A stretch of 64,000 nt of DNA from Pseudomonas sp. 21. Lineage in GTDB: Bacteria; Pseudomonadota; Gammaproteobacteria; Pseudomonadales; Pseudomonadaceae. A model generated the notes under the pieces. That model worked only from the letters and a program-made list of their open reading frames with translations, did no database searches and had not been told where the DNA came from. Location of the stretch: assembly GCF_000955805.1 (NCBI RefSeq), contig NZ_JYOA01000010.1, positions 221,005 through 285,004 on the forward strand, given 5' to 3'. Positions 45,780-55,020 of the stretch are shown here, piece by piece (the stretch's first letter is position 1; each line of letters opens with the position of its first letter). Made by a program: the position numbers and the translations under genes.

Positions 45780-46591
45780 GCAAGATCCAGGTCAAGAACG
45801 TCTACAAGATCTTCGGCGCCAAGGCCGATGCGGCCCTGGCCATGATCCGCCAGGGCAAGAGCAAGGCCGAGGTGCTGGCCGCCACCGACTGCGTGGTCGG
45901 CGTCAACGACCTATCGCTGTCCATCGAGGCCGGGGAAATCTTCGTCATCATGGGCCTCTCCGGTTCCGGCAAGTCGACCCTGGTGCGCCACTTCAACCGC
46001 CTGATCGACCCCACCAGCGGGCAGATCCTGGTGGACGGCGAGGACGTCCTCGCCTACGACGCCGCGGCGCTGGAAAACTTCCGCCGGCGCAAGATCAGCA
46101 TGGTGTTCCAGAGCTTCGGCCTGCTGCCGCACAAGAGCGTGCTGGACAACGTCGCCTACGGCCTGAAGATCCGCGGCGAGAGCAAGGCGCTGTGCCAGGA
46201 GCGCGCGCTGCACTGGATCAACACCGTGGGCCTGAAGGGCTACGAGAAGTCCTACCCGCACCAGCTTTCCGGCGGCATGCGCCAGCGCGTCGGCCTGGCC
46301 CGCGCCCTGGCGGCGGACACCGACATCATCCTCATGGACGAAGCCTTCAGTGCCCTCGACCCGCTGATCCGCGCGGACATGCAGGACCAGTTGCTGGAGC
46401 TGCAGAAGACCCTGCACAAGACCATCGTCTTCATCACCCACGACCTCGATGAAGCCGTGCGTATCGGCAACCGCATCGCCATCCTCAAGGACGGCCAGCT
46501 GATCCAGGTCGGTGCGCCCACCGACATCCTGCACAAGCCCGCCGACGAGTACGTCGACCGCTTCGTCCAGCGCCGCGTCGCTGCGATCTAA
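45776..46591 (+). CDS. hutV: HutV, ATPase of the hut ABC transporter
   Basis: A 271-residue ATP-binding subunit. Walker A is MGLSGSGKSTLVRHF, the Q-loop is MVFQSFGLLPH, the signature is LSGGMRQRVGLARAL, Walker B is DIILMDEAFSALDP and the H-loop is FITHDLDEA. It lacks the C-terminal CBS domains of ProV/OpuA, so osmotic gating of that kind is absent, as expected for an amino-acid importer. Translation is coupled to hutW. Confidence 0.97.
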   Translation: MSKIQVKNVYKIFGAKADAALAMIRQGKSKAEVLAATDCVVGVNDLSLSIEAGEIFVIMGLSGSGKSTLVRHFNRLIDPTSGQILVDGEDVLAYDAAALENFRRRKISMVFQSFGLLPHKSVLDNVAYGLKIRGESKALCQERALHWINTVGLKGYEKSYPHQLSGGMRQRVGLARALAADTDIILMDEAFSALDPLIRADMQDQLLELQKTLHKTIVFITHDLDEAVRIGNRIAILKDGQLIQVGAPTDILHKPADEYVDRFVQRRVAAI

Positions 46592-46640
46592 CGCCATTCA
46601 CCGGCGGGGAAGGGGGCTTTCCCGCCTACAGGAGCTCCGC

Positions 46641-48173
46641 ATGTCGTCCTCTTCCACCATCACCCTCGGCAACGGCCCGCTGCGCTGGCAGGACCTGGTC
46701 GCGGTGGCGCGCCACGGCGCGCGCCTGCAACTGTCGGCCGCCGCCTGGGCGCGCATCGACAACGCCCGTGGCATCGTCGAACGCATCGTCAGCCGGGGAG
46801 AGCGCGCCTATGGCATCAGCACCGGCCTGGGTGCGCTGTGCAACGTGGTGCTGCAGGGCGAGCAACTGGCGCAGCTGTCGCGCAACACCCTGCTCAGCCA
46901 TGCCTGCGGCGTCGGCGAGCCGCTGAAGGACGAGCAGACCCGCGCAATCATCTGCGCGGCCATCACCAACTACAGCCACGGCAAGTCCGGACTGCACCGC
47001 CGCGTCGTGGAAGCGCTGGTCGCGCTGCTCAACCATGGCATCACCCCGCGCGTGCCGTCGCAGGGTTCGGTCGGTTACCTGACCCACATGGCCCACGTCG
47101 GCGTGGCGCTGCTGGGCATCGGCGAAGTGAGCTACCGCGGCGAGGTCGTTCCGGCCTTCCAGGCGCTGGCCGCCGAAGGCCTGGAGCCGGTGCAGCTGGG
47201 CGCCAAGGATGGGCTCTGCCTGGTCAACGGCACGCCGTGCATGACCGGCCTGAGCTGCCTTGCCCTCGACGACGCAACGCGGCTCGCACAGTGGGCCGAC
47301 GTCATCGGCGCCATGAGCTTCGAAGCCCTGCGCGGGCAGATCGACGCCTTCGACGCCGAGATCATCGCGCTCAAGCCGCACCCGGGCATGCAGAAGGTCG
47401 GCGCCAACCTGCGCGCGCTGCTCGAAGGCAGTGAAGTGATTGCCGCCAGCAAGGGTATCCGTACCCAGGACGCGCTGAGCATCCGCTCCATGCCGCAGAT
47501 CCACGGCGCCTGCCGTGATCAGCTGGAGCACGCGGCGAAGCAGATCGAGACCGAACTGAATTCCGCCACCGACAACCCGCTGGTGCTGGGTACGCCGGAC
47601 GACTACCGCGTGGTGTCCCAGGCCAACCCCCACGGCGAATCCGTGGCCATGGCGGCCGACCTGCTGGCGATCGCCGTGGCCGAGCTGGGGGGCGTGGCCG
47701 AGCGCCGCCTGGACCGCCTGATCAATCCGCTGGTCAGTGGCCTGCCGGCCTTCCTGGTCAGCCAGCCGGGCGTCAACTCGGGGATGATGATCGTGCAGTA
47801 CGTCGCCGCCTCCCTGGCCGGCGAGAACCGCCAGCTGGCGCAGCCGGCGGTGGTGGACAACTTCGTCACTTCGGGTCTTCAGGAGGATCACCTGAGCCTG
47901 GGCACCAGCGCCGCGCTGAAGCTGGGCAAGGTGGTCGGCAATGTCACGCAGATCCTCGCCATCGAATACCTGCTGGCCGCCCAGGCCTTCGAATTCCTCA
48001 AGCCGCAGCGCTTCGGTGCCGGCACCGACTGTGCCTGGAGCCTGTTGCGCGAGCGTGTGCCGGCTTACGACAGCGACCGCTGGCTGGCGCCGGACATCGC
48101 CCGCGCCGCCGCACTGCTGGGTGAGCCCGCCGCGCTGCAAAGCATCGGCGCGAGTATCGGGAGATTGCAATGA
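46641..48173 (+). CDS. HutH2, HAL/PAL-family protein lacking the MIO triad
   Basis: A 510-residue aromatic amino acid lyase homolog from ATG 46641 (AGGAG 8 bp upstream). Much of the lyase scaffold is kept: Tyr57 in [37 protein letters not shown], and [11 protein letters not shown]. The loop that should form the MIO electrophile reads [12 protein letters not shown], so Ala-Ser-Gly is replaced by Tyr146-Leu147-Thr148. It probably cannot perform normal histidine elimination. It may bind histidine or a relative, act as a partner of HutH, or catalyse something else. It overlaps hutI by 4 bp, so it is expressed with the pathway. Confidence 0.9.
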   Translation: MSSSSTITLGNGPLRWQDLVAVARHGARLQLSAAAWARIDNARGIVERIVSRGERAYGISTGLGALCNVVLQGEQLAQLSRNTLLSHACGVGEPLKDEQTRAIICAAITNYSHGKSGLHRRVVEALVALLNHGITPRVPSQGSVGYLTHMAHVGVALLGIGEVSYRGEVVPAFQALAAEGLEPVQLGAKDGLCLVNGTPCMTGLSCLALDDATRLAQWADVIGAMSFEALRGQIDAFDAEIIALKPHPGMQKVGANLRALLEGSEVIAASKGIRTQDALSIRSMPQIHGACRDQLEHAAKQIETELNSATDNPLVLGTPDDYRVVSQANPHGESVAMAADLLAIAVAELGGVAERRLDRLINPLVSGLPAFLVSQPGVNSGMMIVQYVAASLAGENRQLAQPAVVDNFVTSGLQEDHLSLGTSAALKLGKVVGNVTQILAIEYLLAAQAFEFLKPQRFGAGTDCAWSLLRERVPAYDSDRWLAPDIARAAALLGEPAALQSIGASIGRLQ

Positions 48174-49366
48174 AACACCTCTGGCAGCACTGCCATGCGG
48201 CCACGATGAAGAGCGGGCGCTACTCGATCATCGAGGACGCCGCGATCATCACCGAGGGCGAGCGCATCGCCTGGATCGGCCCGCGCGCCGAATTGCCCGA
48301 GCACCCGCTGCAGAGCACGGACCTGGGCGGTGCCTGGGTCACGCCCGGCTTCATCGACTGCCATACCCACCTGGTGTTCGGCGGTGACCGCAGCGGCGAG
48401 TTCGAGCAGCGCCTGAACGGCGTCAGCTACGCCGAGATCGCGGCGGCTGGCGGCGGCATCGCCAGCACCGTGCGCGCCACCCGTGAGGCCAGCGAGGAAG
48501 AACTGCTGGCCAGCGCCATCAAGCGTGCCCGCCCGCTGCTGGCCGACGGCGTGACCGTGCTGGAAGTGAAGTCCGGCTACGGCCTGGACCTGGACAGCGA
48601 ACGCCGCATGCTGCGCGTGGCCCGCCGACTGGAGCAGGAGCTGCCGGTGACGGTACGCACCACTTGCCTGTCCGCCCACGCGCTGCCGCCGGAATATGCC
48701 GGGCGCGCCGACGAGTACATCGATCAGGTCTGCACCCGCATTCTTCCGGCGCTGGCCGAGGAAGGGCTGGTGGACGCGGTGGACGCTTTCTGCGAACACC
48801 TGGCGTTCTCCCCGGAGCAGGTCGAGCGGGTGTTCCAGGCTGCAAAGCGCCTGGGGTTGCCGGTGAAGCTGCACGCCGAGCAACTGTCCTCCCTGCATGG
48901 TTCCAGTCTTGCGGCGCGTTACGGCGCGCTGTCCGCCGACCATCTCGAATTCATGGACGAGAGCGACGCCATCGCCATGGCTGAGGCCGGCACCGTGGCC
49001 GTGCTGCTGCCGGGTGCCTTCTTCGTCCTGCGCGAAACCCAGCTGCCGCCGATGGATGCCCTGCGCAAGCACGGCGTGAGCATCGCCATCGCCAGCGACC
49101 TCAACCCCGGCACCTCGCCGGCGCTGTCGCTGCGCCTGATGCTCAACATGGCCTGCACCGCCTTCCGCCTGACCCCGGAAGAAGCGCTGGCCGGCGTCAC
49201 CCTCAATGCCGCGAAGGCGCTGGGCATGGCCGACAGCCACGGCAGCCTGGAAGCGGGCAAGGTCGCCGACTTCATCGCCTGGGACATCCAGCGCCCCGCC
49301 GAACTGGCCTACTGGCTCGGCGGCGACCTGCCCAAGCGCGTCATTCGTCACGGCGAAGAATTGTGA
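48170..49366 (+). CDS. hutI: HutI, imidazolonepropionase
   Basis: HutI opens the ring of imidazolone-5-propionate to give formiminoglutamate. The 398-residue amidohydrolase has the metal-binding [14 protein letters not shown], further ligands in [14 protein letters not shown] and [10 protein letters not shown], and the metal Asp in [11 protein letters not shown]. The N-terminus ([13 protein letters not shown]) overlaps the HutH2 stop (ATGA). A REP pair separates it from hutG. Confidence 0.97.
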   Translation: MKHLWQHCHAATMKSGRYSIIEDAAIITEGERIAWIGPRAELPEHPLQSTDLGGAWVTPGFIDCHTHLVFGGDRSGEFEQRLNGVSYAEIAAAGGGIASTVRATREASEEELLASAIKRARPLLADGVTVLEVKSGYGLDLDSERRMLRVARRLEQELPVTVRTTCLSAHALPPEYAGRADEYIDQVCTRILPALAEEGLVDAVDAFCEHLAFSPEQVERVFQAAKRLGLPVKLHAEQLSSLHGSSLAARYGALSADHLEFMDESDAIAMAEAGTVAVLLPGAFFVLRETQLPPMDALRKHGVSIAIASDLNPGTSPALSLRLMLNMACTAFRLTPEEALAGVTLNAAKALGMADSHGSLEAGKVADFIAWDIQRPAELAYWLGGDLPKRVIRHGEEL

Positions 49367-49376
49367 GTCTGGGCTT

Positions 49377-49445
49377 TGTAGGAGCGAGCTTGCTCTCGAA
49401 CAGCCCCGCTGCGGAGCCCGGTTCGCGAGCAAGCTCGCTCCTACA
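49377..49445. repeat. REP-like inverted pair inside the hut operon
   Basis: Two facing copies of TGTAGGAGCGAGCTTGCTCG type (left copy ends CTCTCGAAC) lie between hutI and hutG, which are otherwise co-directional. The hairpin may adjust relative expression. Confidence 0.9.
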
Positions 49446-49479
49446 GGCTCGTCTTCGCCCGTCTTGGAGATAGCTACCC

Positions 49480-50283
49480 ATGGATAACGTTCTCGAATTC
49501 AAACGCGGCCGTGTGCCGCTGCTGATCAGCATGCCGCACCCTGGTATCCGCCTGACGCCGGCCGTGGAAGCCGGCCTGGTGGACGAGGCCCGCGAGCTGG
49601 CCGACACCGACTGGCACATCCCCCGGCTCTACGCCTTTGCCGAAGAACTGGGCGCCAGCACGCTGGCCGCCGGCTACTCGCGCTACGTCATCGACCTCAA
49701 CCGCCCGGCCGACGACAAGCCGCTGTACAGCACCGCCACCACCGGCCTCTACCCGGACACCCTGTTCGATGGCCGCCCGCTGTTCAAGGAAGGGCAGGCG
49801 CCTTCCACGCAAGAGCGTGCGCGTTACCTCAAGGAAGTCTGGACGCCGTACCACCAGACCCTGGCCGACGAGCTCGCACGCCTGAAGGCCGAGTTCGGCT
49901 ACGCCTTGCTGTGGGATGCCCACTCGATCGCCTCGGTGATCCCGCACCTGTTCGACGGCAAGCTGCCCGACTTCAATATCGGCACCAACAGCGGCGCGAG
50001 CTGTGACTCGCAGCTGGCCGAGCGGCTGGTCGCGGTATGTGCCGAGGCTCCGGCTTACCGGCACATCCTCAACGGCCGCTTCAAGGGCGGGCACATCACC
50101 CGCCACTACGGCCAGCCGCTGGACAACGTGCACGCAGTGCAACTGGAACTCGCGCAGTGCAACTACATGGATGAGCACGCGCCCTTCGCCTACCGCGAAG
50201 ACCTCGCCGCACCGACCGCCCAGGTGCTCCGGCGCATGCTGGAAACCTTCATCGCCTGGGGCCGCGAGCGCTACGGCCGCTGA
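49480..50283 (+). CDS. hutG: HutG, N-formylglutamate deformylase
   Basis: HutG hydrolyses N-formylglutamate to glutamate and formate, ending the five-step hut route. The 267-residue protein belongs to the N-formylglutamate amidohydrolase family, with LISMPHPGIRLTP, DTDWHIPRLY, YSRYVIDLNRP, LWDAHSIASVIP, FKGGHITRHYGQP and QLELAQCNYMDE supplying the zinc and substrate residues. A GGAGAT ribosome site precedes the ATG. It is the last gene of the operon, followed by strong GC hairpins. Confidence 0.96.
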   Translation: MDNVLEFKRGRVPLLISMPHPGIRLTPAVEAGLVDEARELADTDWHIPRLYAFAEELGASTLAAGYSRYVIDLNRPADDKPLYSTATTGLYPDTLFDGRPLFKEGQAPSTQERARYLKEVWTPYHQTLADELARLKAEFGYALLWDAHSIASVIPHLFDGKLPDFNIGTNSGASCDSQLAERLVAVCAEAPAYRHILNGRFKGGHITRHYGQPLDNVHAVQLELAQCNYMDEHAPFAYREDLAAPTAQVLRRMLETFIAWGRERYGR

Positions 50284-50300
50284 GTTTTACACAGCCTCCT

Positions 50301-50383
50301 GCCGCGCCGGGGCTTGTCGGCGCGGCGCCGCCGGACCACGCATCCCGGCGGCGCTGCCCCGCTGTGGCAGGGGCTGTTTTTTC
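50301..50383 (+). terminator. Compound terminator of the hut operon
   Basis: Successive hairpins follow hutG: GCCGCGCCG/CGGCGCGGC (50301-50326), a perfect 10-bp GCGCCGCCGG/CCGGCGGCGC (50325-50354), then GCCCC/GGGGC followed by TGTTTTTTC (50356-50383). The first two are partly exclusive. Confidence 0.85.
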
Positions 50384-50398
50384 ATCCGAGGTGGCGCT

Positions 50399-51283
50399 TC
50401 ACGGCTGCACACCTTCCAGCGTGCATTCGATGTGCTCGACGCCTCGCTGGTCGTTCGCCCATTCGACCAGCACTGCCCGCAGTTCGGCTTCGTCGGCGGT
50501 CGCGACGGCGAGCAGCTGCTCCTGCTGCCAGCTTTCCTCTTCCTCCAGTTCGTGATCGTGGTGCTCGTGCGGATGGCCTTCCGAACACTGGCGGCAGAGC
50601 ACGCGCACGTTCTTCGACCAGGACTCGTTGGCAATGTCCAGCTCATCCAGGCGTTGCTGCAGGTCGTCGAGGTCCTCCGGGCAACTGAGCCGGAGGTCGA
50701 TTTCATAGGTGCTGTGCGGGGACGCAGTGAACAGCTCCAGCACATTGAACACGGGATATTCACGGCCCTGGTTCTCGCGGTAGCCGACCGCGGCGCCGTC
50801 ATGCAGGACGATGTCGCCATGGCGGAACCCCGAATCAGGGTAGGGGATGTTCAGCAGGCTGGCGCGTACCGGGTCGATACGCTGCGCCCATACGACTTCG
50901 GCGCTCTCGTCGGCATTCAGGCGTACCGGGGTCATGCCGAAATCGGCCTCGATCGGCTGGTCGCCCAGCTCGATGGCGATCCCGCGGCGGTTCCACACGG
51001 CCCGTGCGCAGCCCCAGTCCCGCAGCGCGGTGGCGGCGATGGCGAGGTTCCAGTTGGCCGCTTCATCGTCCGGCGCCAGGTCGACGGCTTGCTGGTTGTA
51101 GCGCTGCGAGGCGGGCCAGTCACCGCGGTATTTGTAGATCAGGCCGATGTTGTAATGGGTTTCCGATTTCTCCGGCGCGAGCTCGATGACCTGGAGATAC
51201 AGCGCCAGGGCCGCCTCGGTATCGCCCTGGTCGTCCAGGGTCATGGCTTGTTCGTGCAGTGTGTCGGCTTTCTCGCGAGACAT
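50399..51283 (-). CDS. TPR protein with His/Glu-rich segment, unknown function
   Basis: A 294-residue protein from ATG 51283 with no signal peptide. Residues 1-110 contain two or three tetratricopeptide repeats (TEAALALYLQVIELAPEKSE, THYNIGLIYKYRGDWPASQR, DDEAANWNLAIAATALRDW). The rest is an uncharacterised domain with RYNQ-like and RIDPVRASLLNIPYPDSG motifs. Near residue 240 there is CRQCSEGHPHEHHDHELEEEE, a Cys/His/acid cluster that could bind metal. It lies alone between the hut terminator and dguR. As I remember PAO1, this position is occupied by a type VI secretion lipase island, so the locus is variable. Confidence 0.8.
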   Translation of the reverse strand: MSREKADTLHEQAMTLDDQGDTEAALALYLQVIELAPEKSETHYNIGLIYKYRGDWPASQRYNQQAVDLAPDDEAANWNLAIAATALRDWGCARAVWNRRGIAIELGDQPIEADFGMTPVRLNADESAEVVWAQRIDPVRASLLNIPYPDSGFRHGDIVLHDGAAVGYRENQGREYPVFNVLELFTASPHSTYEIDLRLSCPEDLDDLQQRLDELDIANESWSKNVRVLCRQCSEGHPHEHHDHELEEEESWQQEQLLAVATADEAELRAVLVEWANDQRGVEHIECTLEGVQP

Positions 51284-51414
51284 GGCTTTCCTTGTCGATT
51301 CTTGTCCAACGGTGTCCTGGGGCGCCCCAAGGGCGGAGAGGGGCGCAGATCGGTTGCTACTGTAAACGAAGGATGCCGCCTCGCCCGGTCTGCTCGCTCG
51401 CGCCACTCAGGAAA

Positions 51415-52326
51415 CTACTCGAAGCGATGCTGCGCCAGTTGCCCTTCGGCATGCCGCACCAGCATTTCCAGCAACAATGCCTGGGTGTGCGGCGGCGTCT
51501 CATCGGCTCGGGTCAGGGCGTAGAGCGTGACCTTCACCGGAGGCGACAGCGGGCGCAGTGCGGTGAGTTGCTTGACCGCGCCCAGTGCCGTGAAGGGGTC
51601 GACCAGCGCCAATCCCGTGCCGGCTTCCACCAGCGTGCGCGCCAGTGCGTAGGTCTGTACCGCGATGCGCACGCGCGGTGGCGGTTCGACGTTGGCCAGG
51701 TGACTTTCCAGACGTGCTGAGAGCGGGTCGGAGGTGGACAGGCCGATCATCGGCTCGCCGGCCAGTTCGCCCAGCGTCAGCGCCTTGCCCAGTCGATCCT
51801 CCGGCCAATGCCCGCGTGGCGCCAGGGCCACCAGCGGGCCGCTGGCGATGGGCTGCGAGCGCAGGCCGGGGTGGTCGGTCTGCTGCAGGGTCAGGGCGAG
51901 GTCGAGCTCGCGCATCAGCAGGTTCTGGATCAACTCGCGGGAATGCTGGGTTGCCAGTTCGCAGCTGCTCTGCGGATAGCGGTCGGTCCATTCGCGGATC
52001 ACCGGCGGTAGCAGCGACAGGGCCAGCGCCGGCGTGGCACCCACGCGCAGGCGGTTCTCCGGCTGGCCGCGCAGGCTCTGTGCCAGGCGGCGCACGCCCT
52101 GCAGGCTTTCCGTGACCTTGGCGACTTCGCGCTCCAGCTCCAGCGCCTCGGGGGTCGCCTGCAGTTTGCCGCGTACGCGCAGGAACAGCGGGAAGCCCAG
52201 CTGCTGCTCGGCGTGCTGCAGCACCTTGGTCACCGCTGGCTGGGAAACATGCAGCAATTGCGCGGCGCCGCTGACCGAGCCGGTCTCGCGGATGGCCTGG
52301 AACACTTCGATATGGCGCAGGCGCAT
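51415..52326 (-). CDS. dguR: DguR, LysR-type regulator of D-glutamate use
   Basis: A 303-residue LysR-type regulator. The N-terminal winged helix (about 1-60: MRLRHIEVFQAIRETGSVSG, AAQLLHVSQPAVTKVLQHAE) is followed by a periplasmic-binding-like effector domain (about 90-295). It is divergent from dguA, with a 17-bp palindrome (52351-52367) in between. In P. aeruginosa the ortholog (PA5085, from memory) activates dguABC in response to D-glutamate. Orthology is inferred from the conserved neighbourhood. Confidence 0.9.
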   Translation of the reverse strand: MRLRHIEVFQAIRETGSVSGAAQLLHVSQPAVTKVLQHAEQQLGFPLFLRVRGKLQATPEALELEREVAKVTESLQGVRRLAQSLRGQPENRLRVGATPALALSLLPPVIREWTDRYPQSSCELATQHSRELIQNLLMRELDLALTLQQTDHPGLRSQPIASGPLVALAPRGHWPEDRLGKALTLGELAGEPMIGLSTSDPLSARLESHLANVEPPPRVRIAVQTYALARTLVEAGTGLALVDPFTALGAVKQLTALRPLSPPVKVTLYALTRADETPPHTQALLLEMLVRHAEGQLAQHRFE

Positions 52327-52350
52327 GGCTTGCCTCCGTCAGCGGATTCG

Positions 52351-52367
52351 CCAAGGTATAACCTTGG
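52351..52367. promoter_or_regulatory. Probable DguR operator
   Basis: CCAAGGT-ATA-ACCTTGG is a perfect palindrome with 7-bp arms, 25 bp before dguR and 90 bp before dguA. Its position suits a LysR-type recognition site that also gives autoregulation. Confidence 0.7.
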
Positions 52368-52456
52368 TTTATGGGGTGCCCATGTTTATTCATTGTTCGC
52401 CGCCTGTCACCCCGCCCTAAGGTCGAGGGCTGGAATCGGTTGGCAGTGAGACGGCA

Positions 52457-53701
52457 ATGGCACAGCGGGTTTGCATCATCGGCGCGGGCGTGGTCGGACT
52501 GGCCACGGCCCATGCGCTGGTCCAGGAAGGATTCGACGTCAGCGTGCTGGAGGCGCGGGATGCGGCCGGGCTGGAAACCAGCTTCGCCAACGGCGGCCAG
52601 CTCTCCTACCGCTACGTGGCACCGCTGGCGGATGCCGGCGTGCCGCAGCAGGCACTGGGCTGGCTGCTGCGCGGCGACTCGCCGCTGCGCCTGCGCCCGC
52701 GCCTGGATCCGGCGCAGTGGCGCTGGCTGCTGGAATTTACCGCGGCCTGCCGGCGCTCGGTGAACCAGGCCAATGCCAGGCATTTGCTGCGCCTTGCGCT
52801 GTTCAGCCAGAGCACGCTGGCGCAGTGGCGCGAAGACGGGTTGGATGGCTTCGACTGGCGGCGCAACGGCAAGCTGGTGGCCTTCCGCGATGAAGGCAGC
52901 TTCCGCAGTGCGCGGCAGAACCTGTCCGATCCTTCCGCGCAATTCGTGCTCTCGGCACAGCAGTGCCGCGAGCTGGACCCGGCGCTGGCGCGTGCGCCCT
53001 TCGTCGGTGGCATCCATACGCCGGACGAGGAGGTCGCCGACAGCTTCCTGTTCTGCCAGCGACTGGCCGAGCAGCTCCAGGCGTCCGGCCGTTGCCGCCT
53101 CATCTACGGGCATCCGGCGTCGAAGCTGATTCTGCGCAACGGCGCCGTGGCCGGAGTAGAGGCGGGCAGTCAGAGCTTCGAGGCCGATCACGTGGTCCTC
53201 GCCGCCGGCTACCGCAGCGCCGCGCTGCTGCCGGGCGGCCCGCGCCTGCCGCTCTATCCGCTGAAGGGCTACAGCCTGACCGCGCCGATCCGCGCCGAGG
53301 ACCGCGCGCTGGAAGTAAGCCTCACCGACTACGACCGCAAGGTGGTCTATGCGCGCATCGGCGAGCGTCTGCGCATCGCTGCCATGGTCGACATCGTCGG
53401 CTTCGACCCGCGCCTGGAGCCCAAGCGGCTGGCGCTGATCCGGCAGCAGGCGGCGGATACGCTGCCGGACGCCTGCGACTACGGCGCCGCCATCGAATGG
53501 GCCGGCATGCGCCCGGCCACGCCCACCGGCGTGCCGCTGGTGGGGGCCTGCGGGCCGCGTGGCCTCTGGCTGAATCTCGGCCACGGCGCGCTGGGCTTCA
53601 CCCTCGCCTGTGGCAGTGCGCAACTGATTGCCGCACAGATCGCCGGGCGTCAGCCGGATATCGACACGACCGGCCTGACGCCCGCGCGACTGGCCGGCTG
53701 A
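52457..53701 (+). CDS. dguA: DguA, FAD-dependent D-amino acid dehydrogenase
   Basis: A 414-residue DadA-type flavoprotein that should oxidise D-glutamate (and D-glutamine after deamidation) to the imino acid, passing electrons to the respiratory chain. The FAD-binding motif is CIIGAGVVGLATAHALVQEG, followed by GLETSFANGGQLSYRYVAPL near residue 50, and the C-terminal flavin contact GLWLNLGHGALGFTLACGS. RidA and a binding protein follow in the same direction. The substrate comes from the P. aeruginosa dgu locus, not from the sequence alone. Confidence 0.9.
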   Translation: MAQRVCIIGAGVVGLATAHALVQEGFDVSVLEARDAAGLETSFANGGQLSYRYVAPLADAGVPQQALGWLLRGDSPLRLRPRLDPAQWRWLLEFTAACRRSVNQANARHLLRLALFSQSTLAQWREDGLDGFDWRRNGKLVAFRDEGSFRSARQNLSDPSAQFVLSAQQCRELDPALARAPFVGGIHTPDEEVADSFLFCQRLAEQLQASGRCRLIYGHPASKLILRNGAVAGVEAGSQSFEADHVVLAAGYRSAALLPGGPRLPLYPLKGYSLTAPIRAEDRALEVSLTDYDRKVVYARIGERLRIAAMVDIVGFDPRLEPKRLALIRQQAADTLPDACDYGAAIEWAGMRPATPTGVPLVGACGPRGLWLNLGHGALGFTLACGSAQLIAAQIAGRQPDIDTTGLTPARLAG

Positions 53702-53725
53702 TTCAATCGGATTTGGAGACTCACC

Positions 53726-54076
53726 ATGCAACTCACACGCATCGCCACCAATGACCGCCTTTCCGGCGCTATGGTCTTCGGCTCGCTGGTGTTCCTCTCC
53801 GGGCAGGTGCCCGGGCAGGCCGCCGACATCCAGGGCCAGACCCGCGAAGTGCTGGCGAAGATCGACGCGCTGCTGGCCGAAGCCGGCACCGGGAAGGCGA
53901 ACATCCTTAGCGCGACCATTTACCTCAAGGACATCGCGGCCGACTTCGAGGCCATGAATGGCGTCTGGTCCGCCTGGCTGCCGGAAGGCTGCGCACCGAC
54001 GCGCACCACGGTGCAGGCGCTGCTGGCGCGCCCGCAGGTGCTGGTGGAAATCACGGTGATTGCCGCGCGGCCCTGA
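53726..54076 (+). CDS. dguB: DguB, RidA-family imine deaminase
   Basis: A 116-residue YjgF/YER057c/UK114-family protein that hydrolyses reactive imino acids to keto acids and ammonia, a natural partner for the oxidase upstream (24 bp away). Family segments are RLSGAMVFGSLVFLSGQVPGQ, ILSATIYLKDIAADFEAMN and the trimer-interface APTRTTVQALLARPQVLVEI; the Arg in APTRTT is the conserved carboxylate-binding residue. Confidence 0.92.
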   Translation: MQLTRIATNDRLSGAMVFGSLVFLSGQVPGQAADIQGQTREVLAKIDALLAEAGTGKANILSATIYLKDIAADFEAMNGVWSAWLPEGCAPTRTTVQALLARPQVLVEITVIAARP

Positions 54077-54115
54077 ACCTCAACCCGACTCACAACAACA
54101 AGAAGGATCGCACCC

Positions 54116-55015
54116 ATGAAACGACTTGCACTGGGAATGCTGGCGGCGTCCAGCCTGGTCTGCGCGCTGGCGCAGGCCGACGAGGCTCTGGACGGCACGC
54201 TGAAGAAAGTCGCCGAGCGCGGCACGATAACCCTGGGTTATCGCGACGCCTCGGTGCCGTTCTCCTACCTGGGCGACAACAGCGGGCAGCCCATGGGCTA
54301 CTCGGTGGACCTGGCCGGCAAGGTGGTCGAGCGCATCCGGCAGAAGCTCGCCAAGCCTGACCTGGCGGTGAAGTACAACCTGGTGACCTCGCAGACGCGC
54401 ATTCCGCTGGTGCAGAACGGCACGGTCGACCTGGAGTGCGGCTCCACCGGCGTCACCGCCGAGCGCCTGAAGCAGGTCGCCTTCTCCTACGGCTTCATCT
54501 ACGTGAAGGGGCAACTGCTGACCGCCAAGGACAGCGGCATCCAGGGTTTCGACGACCTCAAGGGCAAGAACGTGGTGACCACTGCCGGCACCACCAACGA
54601 GCGCTACCTGAAGGCCTACAACGCCGAGCACAAGCTGGGCATGAACGTGGTCAGCGCCAAGGACCACGGCGAGGCCTTCCTCATGCTGCAGTCCGGCCGC
54701 GCGGTGGCCTTCTACATGGATGACGCGCTGCTTTACGGCGAGAAAGCCAAGGCCCGCGATCCGCACCAGTGGGTGGTGGTTGGGGAGCCGCAGTCGCGGG
54801 AGATCTATGCCTGCATGGTGCGCCGCGACGATCCGCAGTTCCTCGCGCTGGTCAACCAGACCCTGGCCGATCTCTACGCCTCGGGCGAAATCAAGGGCAT
54901 CTACCAGCGCTGGTTCGAGCAGCCGATCCCGCCGAAGAACCTCAACCTGGAATTCCCCATGACCGCCGAGCTGCAGGCGATCATCGCCAAGCCCACCAGC
55001 GAACCGGTGCAGTAA
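54116..55015 (+). CDS. dguC: DguC, periplasmic amino-acid-binding protein
   Basis: A 299-residue family-3 binding protein with signal peptide MKRLALGMLAASSLVCALAQA. The mature N-terminus shows the family pattern VAERGTITLGYRDASVPFSY, and later ECGSTGVTAERLKQVAFSYG, then NVVTTAGTTNERYLKAYN; the fold is that of glutamate/aspartate-binding GltI. No permease gene is attached, so it should work with a transporter elsewhere. In P. aeruginosa the ortholog belongs to the dgu operon. Confidence 0.9.
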   Translation: MKRLALGMLAASSLVCALAQADEALDGTLKKVAERGTITLGYRDASVPFSYLGDNSGQPMGYSVDLAGKVVERIRQKLAKPDLAVKYNLVTSQTRIPLVQNGTVDLECGSTGVTAERLKQVAFSYGFIYVKGQLLTAKDSGIQGFDDLKGKNVVTTAGTTNERYLKAYNAEHKLGMNVVSAKDHGEAFLMLQSGRAVAFYMDDALLYGEKAKARDPHQWVVVGEPQSREIYACMVRRDDPQFLALVNQTLADLYASGEIKGIYQRWFEQPIPPKNLNLEFPMTAELQAIIAKPTSEPVQ

Positions 55016-55020
55016 CGCCG

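Noticed and set aside
52441-52455. Sigma-54-like TGGCAG-N5-CGGC just before dguA
   Set aside because: Its predicted start would fall after the dguA start codon, and the -12 half matches poorly.
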